DNA from: Mediterranea sp. (in: CFB group bacteria)
GTDB taxonomy: Bacteria > Bacteroidota > Bacteroidia > Bacteroidales > Bacteroidaceae
Assembly: GCA_031261785.1 (NCBI GenBank)
Contig: JAISIZ010000108.1
Span: forward strand, 1-64,000
Length of the DNA: 64,000 nt
Direction: 5' to 3'
Part shown: positions 61,893 through 64,000 of the stretch, in pieces
Layout of the letters: the number at the start of each line of letters is the position of its first letter
Position numbering within the stretch: the stretch's first letter is position 1
Notes under the pieces: generated by a model
What the model was told of the DNA's origin: nothing
Database searches by the model: none
Seen by the model: the letters and a program-made list of their open reading frames with translations, nothing else
Translations under genes and position numbers: made by a program

Positions 61893-63062
61893 ATGGCTGA
61901 GAAAAGAGATTACTACGAAGTGCTGGAAGTGGCGAAGACCGCGACGGCAGAAGAGATCAAAAAGGCGTACCGCAAGAAAGCTATCCAATACCATCCCGAC
62001 AAAAATCCTGGTGACAAAGAGGCGGAGGATAAGTTCAAGGAGGCCGCCGAAGCGTACGAGGTGCTTAGCAACCCCGACAAACGCTCGCGCTACGACCAGT
62101 TCGGGCACGCCGGCGTGAGCGGGGCGGCAGGCAACGGAGGGCCTTTTGGCGGGTTCGATGGCGGAATGTCTATGGACGACATCTTCTCCATGTTCGGCGA
62201 TATCTTCGGCGGACGGCGCGGATTCGGAGGATTCGGAGGATATGGTGGCGGAGGCGCCTCGCAACAACGACGATACCGCGGCAGTGACCTTCGCGTAAAG
62301 GTGAAACTCACGCTGAAAGAGATTTCCACCGGCGTAGAAAAGAAGTTCAAGCTGAAGAAATACGTACCCTGCGACCACTGTCACGGCACGGGTGCCGAAG
62401 GTAACGGAGGTTCCGAGACTTGCTCCACCTGTAAGGGGAGCGGCACGATAATACGCAATCAGCAGACCATACTGGGTACCATGCAGACCCGCACCACCTG
62501 TCCCACTTGCAATGGCGAGGGCAAAATCATCAAGAACAAATGCGCCAAATGCGTCGGCGAGGGCATCGTCTACGGCGAGGAGGTGGTGACAGTGAAGATT
62601 CCCGCTGGCGTGGCCGACGGCATGCAGCTCTCCATGGGCGGGAAAGGCAACGCCGGCAAGCATAATGGCGTGCCGGGCGATCTGCTCATACTTGTCGAAG
62701 AGGAGCAACACCCTGACCTGATACGCGACGACAACGACCTCATCTACAACCTCCTCATCAGCTTCCCCACGGCAGCGTTGGGTGGAGCGGTGGAGATCCC
62801 CACCATCGACAGCCGGGTGAAAGTGAAAATCGATCCGGGCACGCAACCCGGCAAGGTGCTGCGCCTGCGCGGCAAGGGCTTGCCCGACGTGAACGGCTAC
62901 AGCACGGGCGACCTGCTGGTCAACGTCAGTGTCTACATTCCCGAGACCTTGAGCAAGGACGAGAAGAATACGCTCGAGAAGATGGAGACATCCGACAACT
63001 TCAAGCCCAGCACATCGGTGAAAGAGAAAATCTTTAAGAAGTTCAAGAGCTTCTTTGACTAA
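61893..63062 (+). CDS. dnaJ: Chaperone DnaJ
   Basis: 389 aa. J domain with HPD at 34-36 ([10 protein letters not shown]), a glycine/phenylalanine-rich linker ([17 protein letters not shown]), four C-x-x-C-x-G-x-G zinc motifs ([32 protein letters not shown]) and the C-terminal substrate-binding domain. It stimulates DnaK ATP hydrolysis and delivers unfolded proteins. A palindrome follows directly after the stop. Confidence 0.97.
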   Translation: MAEKRDYYEVLEVAKTATAEEIKKAYRKKAIQYHPDKNPGDKEAEDKFKEAAEAYEVLSNPDKRSRYDQFGHAGVSGAAGNGGPFGGFDGGMSMDDIFSMFGDIFGGRRGFGGFGGYGGGGASQQRRYRGSDLRVKVKLTLKEISTGVEKKFKLKKYVPCDHCHGTGAEGNGGSETCSTCKGSGTIIRNQQTILGTMQTRTTCPTCNGEGKIIKNKCAKCVGEGIVYGEEVVTVKIPAGVADGMQLSMGGKGNAGKHNGVPGDLLILVEEEQHPDLIRDDNDLIYNLLISFPTAALGGAVEIPTIDSRVKVKIDPGTQPGKVLRLRGKGLPDVNGYSTGDLLVNVSVYIPETLSKDEKNTLEKMETSDNFKPSTSVKEKIFKKFKSFFD

Positions 63063-63066
63063 CTTT

Positions 63067-63152
63067 TAGGCACGGATTTCACGGGGATACGATTTCAGGC
63101 ACGGATTTCACGTTCCTTTGCGGGAATATACACTGCGTGAAATCCGTGCCTA
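63067..63152. repeat. Palindromic CACGGAT-family element after dnaJ
   Basis: CAGGCACGGATTTCACG (63096-63112) pairs with CGTGAAATCCGTGCCT (63136-63151); an additional direct copy TAGGCACGGATTTCACGG lies at 63067-63084. It is in a convergent gap (dnaJ and the gene at 63278). Confidence 0.8.
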
Positions 63153-63277
63153 ATTTGTATCTTCTCTCTGCATTTCCTTGTTTTTGCAGAAGTACGGAAA
63201 AAGAGCGGAATCTGACAAAAATATAGCGCACTCCTTTCAGCCGGGTATCTTGGCCTATATGCGCCATTTCTATGCTT

Positions 63278-64000
63278 TCAATCCCCCTCGTAATATTCGC
63301 CGAGGAATCTGCGCGCGACAAAATCCCAGTTGTCTCGCAGCAATTCCCTGCCATGTTCGAAAGGGAACGCGGCATCGGTCAACAGGCCGTGTTCCATGCC
63401 GTATTTTAGCAAATCGAACGGACAGAAACCTTGCGTGACGAACATGGCGTACGCTTCCTTCGCGGCTATATCGGCATTGTAGAGTGGATTGCGCTTGTCG
63501 GCAAAGTAAGGAGCCACATCGGGCGCCACGAGCACCCCCTTTGGGTTGGCGTATAAGACAAAGTCAAGGCTATGCTTCAGCTCGGGGAGCAGACCGTCGT
63601 CCCCATTGCCCCATTTCAGTGTCTCTACGAAGAACCTCCTCAGGTCGTCGTAAGAGCCGAAGAAGAGCAAGGCTTCTCCCCCACTCGCCTCCAGGAAACG
63701 CTTCGTGTCGATCGGCAATTTAGTGTCGGGAAGAATGGTCGGCAAGGGAGTACGTCCCTTCAGCATCTCCTCCTTAGGCATCACCCAGTATGAACTCAAG
63801 GTAGGGGCATCGGCAATGGGAGCTTCTTCGAATAAGGTATCAAGCAATTGGTACACGCTGTCGGCCCATTCCCACAACCCGGGATCGAGCGGACTCAGCA
63901 CGCTGTCCTTTTCTTCATCCAAGGCGCACATATCCCAAAGCAGGAAGGCCACATCCTCGCGGTTGATCTCATCGGGGTAATACCCCTCACCCAGCGCGTA
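63278..64000 (-). CDS. Hypothetical protein, 5' end outside the window (possibly DUF3843-like)
   Basis: At least 240 codons, open to the right edge; the GTG at 63952 is internal since the frame continues (YALGEGYYPDEINREDVAFL). Soluble, acidic, many aromatic residues (WEWADSVYQLLDTLFEE; LLKYGMEHGLLTDAAFPFEHG; C-terminus NWDFVARRFLGEYYEGD). The wording reminds me of the Bacteroidales DUF3843 family, but I cannot confirm this. No functional motif is seen. Confidence 0.7.
   Translation of the reverse strand, partial: YALGEGYYPDEINREDVAFLLWDMCALDEEKDSVLSPLDPGLWEWADSVYQLLDTLFEEAPIADAPTLSSYWVMPKEEMLKGRTPLPTILPDTKLPIDTKRFLEASGGEALLFFGSYDDLRRFFVETLKWGNGDDGLLPELKHSLDFVLYANPKGVLVAPDVAPYFADKRNPLYNADIAAKEAYAMFVTQGFCPFDLLKYGMEHGLLTDAAFPFEHGRELLRDNWDFVARRFLGEYYEGD

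Noticed and set aside
63178..63438. 86-aa plus-strand frame after dnaJ
   Set aside because: It overlaps the well-supported minus-strand gene that runs off the right edge, and it has no recognisable features.

Overview
The window comes from the chromosome of a member of the Bacteroidota, order Bacteroidales. Several independent signs agree. There are two SusC/SusD pairs inside a polysaccharide utilisation locus (PUL). Promoters have the Bacteroides form TTTG-N18/19-TAnnTTTG. There is a TamL-type Omp85 lipoprotein, a Bacteroides-type serine palmitoyltransferase, a DUF4492-CydA-CydB oxidase operon, an RprY/RprX-like pair, and many DUF3xxx/DUF4xxx proteins typical of the order. Most housekeeping and PUL genes are GC-rich. 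A Tannerella-like or other GC-rich Bacteroidales genome would fit, but no rRNA or marker in the window settles the genus. Three stretches are visibly more AT-rich (about 2.9-7.0 kb, 9.3-10.1 kb and 53.2-58.4 kb) and look like accessory islands.

Layout. 1-211: a 41-bp tandem array running in from the left edge. 0.26-2.57 kb: tamL (-). 2.6-7.0 kb: accessory island with two promoter-DUF3791 cassettes, one leading to a TPR-DUF2971 protein, the other to DUF3990 (ADP-ribosyltransferase-like), a second DUF3791, a small basic protein and a TPR protein. 7.0-11.0 kb: DUF2148 protein, then agmatine deiminase and N-carbamoylputrescine amidase (putrescine synthesis), separated by a 442-bp MITE-like hairpin and an AlbA-domain gene. 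11.3-14.5 kb (-): gtrA-family gene, aspS, YegS-type lipid kinase. 14.7-15.9 kb: serine palmitoyltransferase. 16.1-20.2 kb (-): D-2-hydroxyacid dehydrogenase and the cydAB operon. 20.5-22.3 kb: LytS/LytR pair, followed by a possible small RNA. 22.5-25.4 kb (-): Uup-like ABC-F protein and a DUF3805/DUF3806 protein. 25.7-28.2 kb: RprY/RprX-like two-component system.

29.0-53.0 kb is a PUL: SusD/SusC and a membrane-anchored AraC regulator on the minus strand, then divergently a long plus-strand operon with ROK sugar kinase, NagB-like deaminase, sugar MFS transporter, GH18-ThuA lipoprotein, GH9 enzyme, ThuA protein, beta-helix/beta-propeller protein, SusC, SusD, a DUF4959/DUF5000-type lipoprotein and a short DUF4998-like lipoprotein. 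Kinase, deaminase and GH18 together suggest a beta-linked amino-sugar glycan as substrate. Four direct repeats about 21 bp apart in the divergent promoter region are the likely operator.

53.2-58.4 kb is a second accessory island: an orphan OmpR-type DNA-binding domain, a small membrane protein, a truncated thioredoxin-like lipoprotein, a translationally coupled chain of five small paralogous proteins of unknown function plus one decayed copy, a 41-bp tandem array, and an AbiEi antitoxin whose AbiEii toxin partner is wrecked. 58.5-64.0 kb returns to core genes: tRNA-Ser(CGA), a receiver protein with a histidine-less DHp-like segment, a YbiT-like ABC-F protein, grpE-dnaJ and an edge-truncated gene.

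The most striking structure is in the non-coding DNA. Three arrays of unrelated sequence share a 41-bp period and one short 6-4-6 hairpin per unit; the two inside the window lie between convergent gene ends. Separate long-palindrome families sit mainly in the same kind of gap. The strongest candidates for an undescribed protein system are the two parallel DUF3791 cassettes (2.6-7.0 kb) and the small-paralogue chain (54.3-56.3 kb).
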